NCBI GenBank assembly: GCA_964568355.1
Contig: CAZMRK010000550.1
Span: 1 to 21,245 of the forward strand
Reading direction: 5' to 3'
DNA: 21,245 bases
From: JAJPJX01 sp964568355
GTDB taxonomy: Bacteria; Acidobacteriota; Terriglobia; Bryobacterales; Bryobacteraceae
A program made the translations under genes and the position numbers. The stretch's first letter is position 1. Each line of letters starts with the position of its first letter. The notes below the pieces were generated by a model. That model was not told the DNA's origin, did no database searches, and worked only from the letters and a program-made list of their open reading frames with translations. Shown piece after piece: positions 13,593-20,182 of this stretch.

Positions 13593-14591
13593 CTATTCGC
13601 TCTTCAGGGAACGCTCCATCAGCCGGCGAAGCGCCTCCCGGGGATCCAATTCCGAATGTAGCATTTCATACATTTGAAAGGAGATCGGCATCTCCACCCG
13701 GAATCGCCGCGCCAGATCCACCGTGGCCGTCGTCGTTTTGACCCCTTCCGCCACCATTCTCATGGATTGAATGATCTCTTCCAGTTTACGGCCTCGCGCC
13801 AATTCCAGGCCCACCGTCCGGTTGCGGCTCAATTCTCCAGTGCAGGTCAGTACCAGGTCTCCCAGGCCAGCCAGGCCGGCGAGCGTCAGGGGGCGCCCTC
13901 CCATGGCTGCCGCCAGGCGGGTCATCTCCGCCAGTCCGCGAGTGATCAGGGCCGCCATGGCATTGCTGCCCAGTCCCAGGCCATAGCAGACGCCGGCGCC
14001 GATCGCCACCACATTTTTCACCGCCCCGCCCACTTCCACACCCACCGGGTCCGCGCTGCTATACAGCCGGAAGGTCGGACCGGAAAAGGCCGCCTGAATC
14101 TTCTCCGCCACCGATGGGTTAGCCGAGGCTACCACCAGCGCGGTCGGATCTCCGCGTGCCACCTCGCGTGCAAATGTGGGCCCCGAGATCACCGCCACGC
14201 GCGGTTGGAACCGCGGCGCCAGCACCTCTTCGATCACCTGCGAAGACCGCAGCAGTGTCCCGTTCTCCAGACCCTTGGTCGCGCTGACAAAGATCATGGA
14301 GTCGTCCAGATGGGGCAGCATCTGCTCATATACCCCACGCACCAGGTGGGAGGGCATCACGCTCAGCACCACATCGGCCCGGGCCAGCGCCTCGCCCAGA
14401 TCGCTATGCACTTCTACGTTGGCCGGAATCTGAAAGCCCGGCAGGTATAGATGGTTTTCCCGGCCCGAGCGCATGCGTTCGGCCAGGTCGCTCTCGTAGA
14501 CCCATAGCCGGATCCGTTCGAAGCGCGGCGAGAGCACGATGGCGAGCGCCGTGCCCCAACTTCCGCCCCCCACAATCGCCAGCGAATGCAT
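13593..14591 (-). CDS. gpsA: Glycerol-3-phosphate dehydrogenase [NAD(P)+]
   Basis: GpsA reduces dihydroxyacetone phosphate to sn-glycerol-3-phosphate, the backbone for phospholipids. The 332-residue protein shows the Rossmann motif GGGSWGTALA (8-17). It also has the ENHLYLPGFQIP loop, VMPSHLVR, SATKGLENGT, SGPTFAREVARGDPTA and the catalytic-lysine stretch GGAVKNVVAIGAG. GLGSNAMAALITRGLAEM and GLGDLVLTCTGELSRNR complete the set, so every family hallmark is present. ATG 14591 directly follows the plsY TAG with no gap and has GGAGGG about nine bases ahead, inside plsY. The pair plsY-gpsA makes and then uses glycerol-3-phosphate, a sensible operon. Confidence 0.97.
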   Translation of the reverse strand: MHSLAIVGGGSWGTALAIVLSPRFERIRLWVYESDLAERMRSGRENHLYLPGFQIPANVEVHSDLGEALARADVVLSVMPSHLVRGVYEQMLPHLDDSMIFVSATKGLENGTLLRSSQVIEEVLAPRFQPRVAVISGPTFAREVARGDPTALVVASANPSVAEKIQAAFSGPTFRLYSSADPVGVEVGGAVKNVVAIGAGVCYGLGLGSNAMAALITRGLAEMTRLAAAMGGRPLTLAGLAGLGDLVLTCTGELSRNRTVGLELARGRKLEEIIQSMRMVAEGVKTTTATVDLARRFRVEMPISFQMYEMLHSELDPREALRRLMERSLKSE

Positions 14592-15191
14592 CTACTTGCG
14601 CCCTCCGAAAGAGAAGACATGTTCGGTGCCTTCGCGCAGCCGCGCGATGTTCGCGCGATGCCGGTACAAAATCAGCGCGCCGCTGACCAGCGCGGCCGCC
14701 ACCACCGATGCCGGCGGATGCAGAATCAGCCAGACCGCCAGCGGAAAGGTTGCGGCGCCCAAAATGGACCCGAGAGAGATATATCGGGTCCGCGCGACCG
14801 TGACCACGAAAACCACCAGCACTGCCGCCAGTGGCACCGGCGTCAGGTACAGGTAGGCTCCTACGAAACTGGCCACCGCCTTACCGCCCTGAAATCTGAG
14901 AAACACTGGGAAGATATGTCCCAGCATCACCATCACGGCCGCCGCGCTCATCCAGTGGATATTGCCGCCGGTCAGTCGGCCGGCCAGCCATACCGCTACG
15001 AATCCCTTGGCGATGTCCAGCAGCAGGGTGAGAACGCCGGCCGCCCGGCCGGTTGTTCGCAACACATTGGTGGCGCCGATATTCCCGCTTCCCGAGGAAC
15101 GTACATCCGTGCCGGTCTTCCATTTGACCAATAGAAATCCGAACGGAATCGCGCCCAGCACATACGCGATCGCCAACGCCAGAAGAGGCAT
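14592..15191 (-). CDS. plsY: Acyl-phosphate:glycerol-3-phosphate acyltransferase PlsY
   Basis: PlsY is the membrane enzyme that puts the first acyl chain, from acyl-phosphate, on glycerol-3-phosphate. The 199-residue protein has about five hydrophobic helices and the three cytoplasmic motifs: SGSGNIGATNVLR (33-45), the glycerol-phosphate stretch LGHIFPVFLRFQGGKAVA, and the final loop with HRANIARLREGTE. The start can be ATG 15191, whose first base is shared with the last base of the thpR stop (TGATG), or GTG 15194 one codon earlier. Either way it overlaps thpR. It feeds directly into gpsA downstream (no gap). Confidence 0.96.
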   Translation of the reverse strand: MPLLALAIAYVLGAIPFGFLLVKWKTGTDVRSSGSGNIGATNVLRTTGRAAGVLTLLLDIAKGFVAVWLAGRLTGGNIHWMSAAAVMVMLGHIFPVFLRFQGGKAVASFVGAYLYLTPVPLAAVLVVFVVTVARTRYISLGSILGAATFPLAVWLILHPPASVVAAALVSGALILYRHRANIARLREGTEHVFSFGGRK

Positions 15192-15742
15192 CACTTGGAA
15201 ATTGGAAACTCCGAGATCTTAGTGTACACAGAACCGTTCGCGCCACGGCGGCTCAGATAGAGAAAAAACCGGTCAGCCACAAATTCGCCGAACTCCAGCG
15301 ACGGCAGTCCCGCGATGGTCTCCCGCAATTTCTCCAGACCCGCAGGACTCTGGATGCGAGCCAGCGTCAGGTGTGGCGAGTAGGGACGTTCCTCTCGGGA
15401 AATCCCCAGTTTCTCCAGCGCCTGCTCCGTTTCTGCCGCCAGTGTTGCCAGTTCCGGCGGTGCCTCGATCCCCGCCCAAAAGATGCGCGGCGAGCGTGGA
15501 TTGGGAAAGAAGCCGAGTTGGCGAATGCCGATGCGGATCCCTTCGCGCGCCGGCAGCAGTTCGAGCGCCGAGCGCATTTCCGCCAAGCGCTCCTCGGGCC
15601 ACTCCCCGATAAACTTCGTGGTGATGTGCAGATTCTCCGGCGGACTCCAGCGCAACCGCGCTGTCGGACGCAGGCGCTCCAACAGCCGCTCTAGATTTCC
15701 GATCACATCCGCGGGCAAATCGATTCCGGTGAACAGTCGCAT
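15191..15742 (-). CDS. thpR: RNA 2',3'-cyclic phosphodiesterase / 2'-5' RNA ligase family
   Basis: A two-histidine (2H) phosphoesterase of the ThpR/LigT family, which opens 2',3'-cyclic phosphate ends of RNA. The two hallmark motifs are HITT (39-42, in ENLHITTKFIG) and HLTL (124-127, in YSPHLTLAR). The protein has 183 residues, the usual length. It starts MRLFTGIDLP, the conserved opening, at ATG 15742; an in-frame ATG 15754 would add four residues. A TATGAT lies seven bases before ATG 15742, suggesting a leaderless start. It is the first gene of the minus-strand run with plsY and gpsA and is divergent from the DNA glycosylase gene. Physiological substrate is unknown, as for most of the family. 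Confidence 0.92.
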   Translation of the reverse strand: MRLFTGIDLPADVIGNLERLLERLRPTARLRWSPPENLHITTKFIGEWPEERLAEMRSALELLPAREGIRIGIRQLGFFPNPRSPRIFWAGIEAPPELATLAAETEQALEKLGISREERPYSPHLTLARIQSPAGLEKLRETIAGLPSLEFGEFVADRFFLYLSRRGANGSVYTKISEFPISK

Positions 15743-15762
15743 TTGCGCGATCATATTGTCCA

Positions 15763-16368
15763 ATGGATTCCGTGCCTGTTGCAACGCGCGGGCGCATTCT
15801 GCTGCGCTCCTTCTATGCCAGGTCCACCGTGGAAGTGGCCCGCGACCTGCTTGGCAAACTGCTGGAGCACGGCGAGACGTCCGGTATGATCGTGGAGACC
15901 GAAGCCTACTTGGGAGGCGATGACCTGGCGGCACACTCTTCCCGTGGCATTACGCCGCGTACGCGTGTCATCTTCGGGCCTCCCGGGCATGCATATGTCT
16001 ATTTCATATACGGAATGTATGAATGCCTGAACCTGGTGGCCGAACCGGACGGCAAGCCCGGCTGCGTATTAATTAGAGCCCTCCAGCCGGTCACCGGCAT
16101 CCAATGTATGCAAGAACGAAGACCGGGCGCCCGGAACTTGCGGGACTTGACTTCCGGTCCCGGAAAGCTGACTTTGGCGATGGGAATTACACGAGCTCAC
16201 AACGGCACGGATGTTACAAAAGGAAAACTAATTGTGCGGGAGTGGTGTTCTCATCTCGTGACTGACGTTACTCCGCGTATTGGAATCAGCCGGTGCGCGG
16301 AATTGCCGCTGCGTTTTGTAGTGCGCGGCAACCCCTTTGTAAGCAGGCCAATAATGAAATTTCGATAA
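15763..16368 (+). CDS. 3-methyladenine DNA glycosylase (AAG/MPG family)
   Basis: A base-excision repair enzyme that removes alkylated purines. The 201-residue protein has all features of the AAG fold family: FYARSTVEVARDLLGK (17-32), VETEAYLG (44-51) with Glu47 as the general base and Tyr49 as the intercalating residue, AAHS (56-59), and YVYFIYGMYECLN. SGPGKLTLAMGI and the C-terminal PLRFVVRGNPFVS complete the set. Residue roles are by comparison with human AAG. ATG 15763 is 20 bases from the divergent thpR start and has no clear ribosome site. The stop at 16368 precedes the promoter of the receiver-like gene, so the two are probably transcribed separately. Confidence 0.94.
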   Translation: MDSVPVATRGRILLRSFYARSTVEVARDLLGKLLEHGETSGMIVETEAYLGGDDLAAHSSRGITPRTRVIFGPPGHAYVYFIYGMYECLNLVAEPDGKPGCVLIRALQPVTGIQCMQERRPGARNLRDLTSGPGKLTLAMGITRAHNGTDVTKGKLIVREWCSHLVTDVTPRIGISRCAELPLRFVVRGNPFVSRPIMKFR

Positions 16369-16386
16369 TTTCAGGTCTGAATTACA

Positions 16387-16414
16387 TTGCGGAGAATTTC
16401 GCCAATGGTATACT
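16387..16414 (+). promoter_or_regulatory. Extended -10 promoter for the receiver-like gene
   Basis: TTGCGG (16387-16392), a 16-base spacer, then TATACT (16409-16414) preceded by TGG, an extended -10. The start would fall near 16421, giving a leader of about 40 bases that contains a purine-rich ribosome site (GGAAGGAAG) before ATG 16461. Confidence 0.5.
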
Positions 16415-16460
16415 ACAAAGTAACGGCTTCTTCGTAGCGGGGAAGGAAGCCATCAAGTAC

Positions 16461-16934
16461 ATGAACTCAAATTCACAGCTCAGCGTTGCCGGTTCCTCGA
16501 AAACGGCGCATACGCTCCAACGTTTCACGGAAAGTACGGCGGCCAGTCTGCTGGTGATCAGTCCGGATCAGGGTGATCACCGCGCCATCCGGCAAATCTT
16601 CGAAACCACTAAGTGGACCGTACACTACGCTTACACGTGGGAAGAAGCGCAGGAGTGCCTGGAAACCTATCCGGTTTCGGTCGTGCTGTGTGAACGTGCT
16701 CTGCCGGATGCCACATGGCGCACCGTGCTGAAGGGTTTGGTGCACGTATCGGCGGCGCCGATGCTGGTGGTGGCCTCGCGTCTCGCCGATGAGCATCTCT
16801 GGGCCGAGGTACTCAACCTCGGCGGCTATGATGTAATCCTGAAACCCTTCGAACCCAGTGAAACCCGCTGGGTAGCCGGCACCGCCGCCTGGAAGTGGCA
16901 GCAGCAGCACACGCAGAGTCACTTGGTTTGCTGA
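16461..16934 (+). CDS. Stand-alone response-regulator receiver-like protein with Glu at the acceptor site
   Basis: A 157-residue protein with a Ser/Thr-rich N-terminus (1-28) and one receiver-like (alpha/beta)5 domain (about 29-145), and no output domain. Strand 1 reads LLVISPDQGD (30-39), with Asp36 and Asp39 near the acidic pocket. The strand-3 end, where receivers carry the phospho-acceptor Asp, reads VVLCERALPD (74-83), so Glu78 sits in that position. Ser106 (VVASR) and Lys128 (LKPF) occupy the switch Ser/Thr and invariant Lys positions. The Asp-to-Glu change may make a permanently on-like or phosphate-independent receiver; this is inference. The start ATG 16461 follows GGAAGGAAG and the 16387-16414 promoter. 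The open frame extends to 16293 but overlaps the glycosylase gene. No kinase lies next to it. Confidence 0.82.
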   Translation: MNSNSQLSVAGSSKTAHTLQRFTESTAASLLVISPDQGDHRAIRQIFETTKWTVHYAYTWEEAQECLETYPVSVVLCERALPDATWRTVLKGLVHVSAAPMLVVASRLADEHLWAEVLNLGGYDVILKPFEPSETRWVAGTAAWKWQQQHTQSHLVC

Positions 16935-16941
16935 CTTGCAT

Positions 16942-16988
16942 GCACTTACCGGGGCGCGAACGTCAGAGTAAGCTGCCCCGATAAGTGC
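16942..16988. terminator. Large hairpin between convergent genes, possible two-way terminator
   Basis: GCACTTACCGGGGC (16942-16955) pairs with GCCCCGATAAGTGC (16975-16988), 13 of 14 positions, across a 19-base loop. It lies between the stop of the receiver gene and the stop of the DUF362 gene. No T-tract adjoins it, so it may act with Rho or only block 3' decay. Confidence 0.5.
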
Positions 16989-17006
16989 CCCCGGCCCGGC
17001 AATCCT

Positions 17007-18596
17007 TTAAGCCAACCACCGGATTCCGTCCACGGTATCGCCATCATTTCTCGGCCCAATCAGGTGTACGCTCAACTGCGGCTCACCGGAGGCCGGCGCC
17101 TGCAGCCGAACGATCAGTTGATTGATGCCGGGGCGCACTTCTATCGGCGCTTGAAACCGCCCGATCCGAAACTGAGTCAAGCTCTCCTGGTCGAGCACGG
17201 CCTGACCGTTCCACTGCGCCGCAACGTGTCCGCACGCGCCCACCCATAAGTATGCTTTGCGATGCCCTTCGGCTTTGACTCGTACCGCAGCGCCATAAAC
17301 ATCGCTCTTCTGCCAGCGGCTGAAGTGCACGATATCGCCGGATGAAGTATAGGGCTCCCAACTCTCCAGCGGCGCATCCGGTGTCCGCGTGAGACGCCAC
17401 TCGCGGTTTCCGCGGCCGTACCAGCGCCGGGGCTTGACCCAACGCTGGCGCAGTTTGCCCGGGTCCTCGCCCGCGATATCGAACTCGGCCAGGTCGCGGC
17501 GCCCCATCCCCCGCTTTTCCGCCATGTGCAGATATTCGATATCCCAGGGATTGAAACCCAGCAGTTCCGCCACCAGTGAATCGGCTCCCACCGGATCGCG
17601 GCTGGCGATGACCAGGTTGCTGCGCACCGTCTGGTCCGGCCGGTTGTTGTTGTGCTCGGTGTATTGAAGCCCTTGCAGGCCATCGACTACCGTAAAATCA
17701 GGCGGATGGAAGGCTGCCAGGTCCACAATGAACGGATCGATGCGGTCCTCCACCGAGTGCTGCGCGTGCAGATCGATGTTCCAGAACTTGCCCGGATGGG
17801 CATACCCCACGCGTGGCGCGGTACCCACATAGCTTTTCATCGACGCCGTGATGCCGCACTGCTCGTGCACCTTCATGACCGGCACCGTGATCAGGAAATC
17901 GCATTTTCGGATGGTGTTGGTGACAAAATAATCCGGACGCGCGCCAAAAGCCCCCAAGCCATTGCGCGAAACGGGCACCTCCAGCCGCTGCAAACGCCCG
18001 GCGCCGTCGGTCACGCCATCGTAATTGAGATCCACGTAGTCAAAGTGCTTTCCGGGGAAATGCTCGGACAGGTCACTCAGCACGCGGCCCAGCGACCCTC
18101 CCATGCCGGGAAATTCCTTGTCACCCCAATCGAAGGACGTTGCGTCAACCCGGCTGCCGTTCTGCGATACCACGTTGTCCGCCGCCGGATCATTCAATCC
18201 GCGATAGCTGCCGCCTTCGGCTACCGTAATGCGCGCCGCCGGAGCCTGCCGCGCCACGTATTCCAGGACCGCCCGGGTCACGCGCAGATCGGTCACGTCA
18301 CCGGCGCGATAGCTGACCTGCGGGCGCAGGAAAACGATGTTCGGCTTAATCACCACCCAGGAGCCGGGCCGGATGCGATTTTCGAAGCCGCCGGCGTACT
18401 CGATGGATTTCCAGACCATGTCCCGGACCCGTTCATAATCCAGCGGATCTTCAACCGACGCCGGCCGGCGCAGGCGGCTGTGAGTGGATGGAACCAGGCC
18501 AATGCGCGGCTTGCCCGGCACCGCGCCTGCCAGGGCCGCCGCGGACGCAATCTGAGCCGTCGCAGCCAGAAATTCGCGCCGATTCATCCTTGTCAT
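17007..18596 (-). CDS. Tat-exported DUF362 protein with extra C-terminal sandwich domain
   Basis: A 529-residue protein with a twin-arginine signal (NRREFLAATAQIASAAALAG, about 5-24). The DUF362 domain follows (about 30-370), with VVIKPNIVFLRP, LEYVARQAPAARITVAEGG, CDFLITVPVMKVHEQCG (a likely metal- or cofactor-binding region), SMKSYVGTAPR, and VVDGLQGLQ followed by VIASRDPVGADSLV. The last ~120 residues, from about 405, look like a beta-sandwich carbohydrate-binding or sialidase-type jelly roll (YLWVGACGHVAAQWNGQAVL, then PGINQLIVRLQA); DUF362 proteins usually lack this. Function is not known; some DUF362 proteins are described as iron-sulfur related, but no Cys cluster is seen here. Start ATG 18596 or ATG 18587; -10-like TAATAT is six bases ahead of the first. 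It follows the LolA-like gene after 83 bases. Confidence 0.8.
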   Translation of the reverse strand: MTRMNRREFLAATAQIASAAALAGAVPGKPRIGLVPSTHSRLRRPASVEDPLDYERVRDMVWKSIEYAGGFENRIRPGSWVVIKPNIVFLRPQVSYRAGDVTDLRVTRAVLEYVARQAPAARITVAEGGSYRGLNDPAADNVVSQNGSRVDATSFDWGDKEFPGMGGSLGRVLSDLSEHFPGKHFDYVDLNYDGVTDGAGRLQRLEVPVSRNGLGAFGARPDYFVTNTIRKCDFLITVPVMKVHEQCGITASMKSYVGTAPRVGYAHPGKFWNIDLHAQHSVEDRIDPFIVDLAAFHPPDFTVVDGLQGLQYTEHNNNRPDQTVRSNLVIASRDPVGADSLVAELLGFNPWDIEYLHMAEKRGMGRRDLAEFDIAGEDPGKLRQRWVKPRRWYGRGNREWRLTRTPDAPLESWEPYTSSGDIVHFSRWQKSDVYGAAVRVKAEGHRKAYLWVGACGHVAAQWNGQAVLDQESLTQFRIGRFQAPIEVRPGINQLIVRLQAPASGEPQLSVHLIGPRNDGDTVDGIRWLA

Positions 18597-18679
18597 GGCT
18601 CAATATTACACAATAGGGTCCGAAAATACTATCGAAAAATGCAGCACCCCGGGCGGCGGGGGCGCAAAGGAAGAAGGGA

Positions 18680-19417
18680 TTAGTCGACCTGGGAAGTGTC
18701 GAAATCGGCGGGTTGGCCGGTGGAGAAATTGTCAAACCAGATGGTCAGTTCTGCCTTGCCCACGAGTCGGGTGTCGACGGCGCTGATGATCCGGCGCGGA
18801 ACCGCCCGCCCCTCATAGAGATAGTAGTCTCGTACGAAATAGACGTCTTTCACGAACAGCGAGGGGTTCTTGACCCACTCCCCCCATTCCCGCAGCGGCA
18901 GGTAGGTCCTGGAGTCAATCCATAGCTCGCCGTTATACAGTCCGGCTCGCTTCTGCCTGGCTTTCACCTCGAACACGTATACCGGGGTCCCGGCGTAATC
19001 ATCCATGCGTTTATAGGAAAACTTGTAATTCTGGGGCGTGACGGAAAGATTCCCCTCCGAGCCTTTGCCGGCTTCGCGTTCTGCGCTCAGGTAGCGGGCA
19101 ATCACCTCTTTCTTGATGGTATCGTCGCCTTCGAACGTCAGACCGCGATACACGATACGGCCCAGACGGGAGACGAACCGCAAAGCGTGCAGCGAGCCCT
19201 GCTTTTTCAGACTCGGCAATTTCGCATCAATCTTGACATCCATCGTCAGATCTTTGCGGTGTTCATTCTCTGCGGTGATTGCCCGAACATAACGATCTAC
19301 GATTTCCGAAGGCTGCGGCATGGCGGTGGTGCCGACATTGCCCGCTCCCAGAGATGAGATCAGCAGCCCGAGTGGAAGAATAGCAGTAAATAATGCCTTT
19401 GATCGCAAGAGTCCCAT
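18680..19417 (-). CDS. Secreted LolA/RseB-like fold protein of unknown function
   Basis: A 245-residue protein with a Sec signal peptide (about 1-25, ALFTAILPLGLLISSLGAG). The body of alternating strands resembles the outer-membrane lipoprotein-sorting/LolA-like superfamily: IVDRYVRAITAENEHRK at the start, then YKFSYKRMDDYAGTPVYVFE and GLYNGELWIDSRTYLPLREW, and a last strand pattern AELTIWFDNF. The V-x-V-F-E-V-K and W-I-D-x-x-T-Y-L-P-L-R pair is the usual mark of this fold. No lipobox Cys follows the signal, so it is periplasmic, not a lipoprotein. ATG 19417 has AAGGG just upstream with a short spacer. It lies upstream of the DUF362 gene on the same strand; a joint envelope role is only a guess. 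A promoter candidate lies at 19479-19507. Confidence 0.72.
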   Translation of the reverse strand: MGLLRSKALFTAILPLGLLISSLGAGNVGTTAMPQPSEIVDRYVRAITAENEHRKDLTMDVKIDAKLPSLKKQGSLHALRFVSRLGRIVYRGLTFEGDDTIKKEVIARYLSAEREAGKGSEGNLSVTPQNYKFSYKRMDDYAGTPVYVFEVKARQKRAGLYNGELWIDSRTYLPLREWGEWVKNPSLFVKDVYFVRDYYLYEGRAVPRRIISAVDTRLVGKAELTIWFDNFSTGQPADFDTSQVD

Positions 19418-19478
19418 TACCCTTCATAAGACGCAAGACAAAGACCACAAGATCCTGCCTATGCGGAGGAATTCATCT

Positions 19479-19507
19479 ATTGTACACAATCCAAAGCGGA
19501 TCAAATG
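19479..19507 (-). promoter_or_regulatory. Weak promoter candidate for the LolA-like gene
   Basis: Read on the minus strand, TACAAT (19484-19479) is a good -10 box; CATTTG (19507-19502) lies 17 bases upstream as a poor -35, and TTTGAT (19505-19500) 15 bases upstream. The -10 box is also part of the imperfect inverted repeat ATTGT-GT-ACAAT. The start would be about 55 bases before ATG 19417. Confidence 0.3.
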
Positions 19508-19578
19508 CACTTAAACGGTCATTTTAGGCGGTTGAATGGCGCTCTTGGAACAACCTTCGGCGCCGGAATCCTGGCGAC

Positions 19579-19596
19579 GTGCCGAATTTTCGGCAC
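19579..19596. terminator. Hairpin directly after the cheD stop
   Basis: GTGCCGA and TCGGCAC pair perfectly across a four-base loop and begin at the base after the cheD stop codon. No T-tract follows on the minus strand, so termination is only possible, not shown. The position suggests an end of the MCP-cheD transcript. Confidence 0.45.
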
Positions 19597-20115
19597 TTAT
19601 CGGGTATCTTCCGGAGACTCGCGCCTTGGAAGGCGGCGCAGCAGGACGTCCCCGGTTCCGGTATGGAAGGAGATCACCCGCCCCCTGCTCCCTCCCAGGT
19701 CCCAGGCCGCGGGGACGAGGCCGCACTGACTCAGAACCTCCCAGGCGGCATCGCGGTTCTGCTTTCCCACGGTCTCGGTGAAGCGAGTAACCGTCAGGAC
19801 ATCCGCGCCTCCGAACAGCTTCACTTCCACCTTGTCCCGGTGGGATCCCAGCCGGTCGAACTGGCGGACCAGATACCGGATACAGACATCTACATAACGG
19901 AATCCTCCCGGGAAGGCGTCGTCAGAGGGCCACTCGCGCGGCCGGCGAGGCAGCGCCGCATGGCACAGGGCGCCCACAGCCAGCCGGGGGTCCCAGAATG
20001 TTACTCCCACGCACGAACCCAGGACCGTCCGCAGGATGGCCGGTTTCCGGCACAACTGGACCGCACCGGCATCGACGTGCAAAACCGGCAGATCAAAGAG
20101 ATCTTCCGCCAGCAT
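19597..20115 (-). CDS. cheD: Chemoreceptor glutamine deamidase CheD
   Basis: CheD deamidates Gln residues of chemoreceptors and, with CheC, tunes adaptation. The 172-residue protein shows the catalytic Cys in TVLGSCVGVTFWDP (Cys35, with Thr30 just before) and the paired His in VGALCHAALP (His52). The RYVDVCIRYLV and DKVEVKLFGGADVL stretches and a C-terminal GGSRGRVISFHTGTGDVLLRR are standard for the family. ATG 20115 has GGGGA six bases upstream. It lies 67 bases after the chemoreceptor gene, which is its likely substrate or partner. No CheC, CheA or CheW gene is in the window. Confidence 0.93.
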   Translation of the reverse strand: MLAEDLFDLPVLHVDAGAVQLCRKPAILRTVLGSCVGVTFWDPRLAVGALCHAALPRRPREWPSDDAFPGGFRYVDVCIRYLVRQFDRLGSHRDKVEVKLFGGADVLTVTRFTETVGKQNRDAAWEVLSQCGLVPAAWDLGGSRGRVISFHTGTGDVLLRRLPRRESPEDTR

Positions 20116-20182
20116 CGGTTTTCCCCAAAATCGATGAGGCGATCGGAACCGTGGACAAGATCATGAAACCAAAGAGGCAAGC

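Noticed and set aside
13674..14450. Plus-strand open frame of 258 codons
   Set aside because: His- and Gln-rich shadow of gpsA.
16293..16460. Longer N-terminus for the receiver-like protein
   Set aside because: It overlaps the DNA glycosylase gene and the promoter at 16387-16414 lies inside it; ATG 16461 has a ribosome site.
17652..18683. Plus-strand open frame of 343 codons
   Set aside because: Shadow of the DUF362 gene; no plausible domain.
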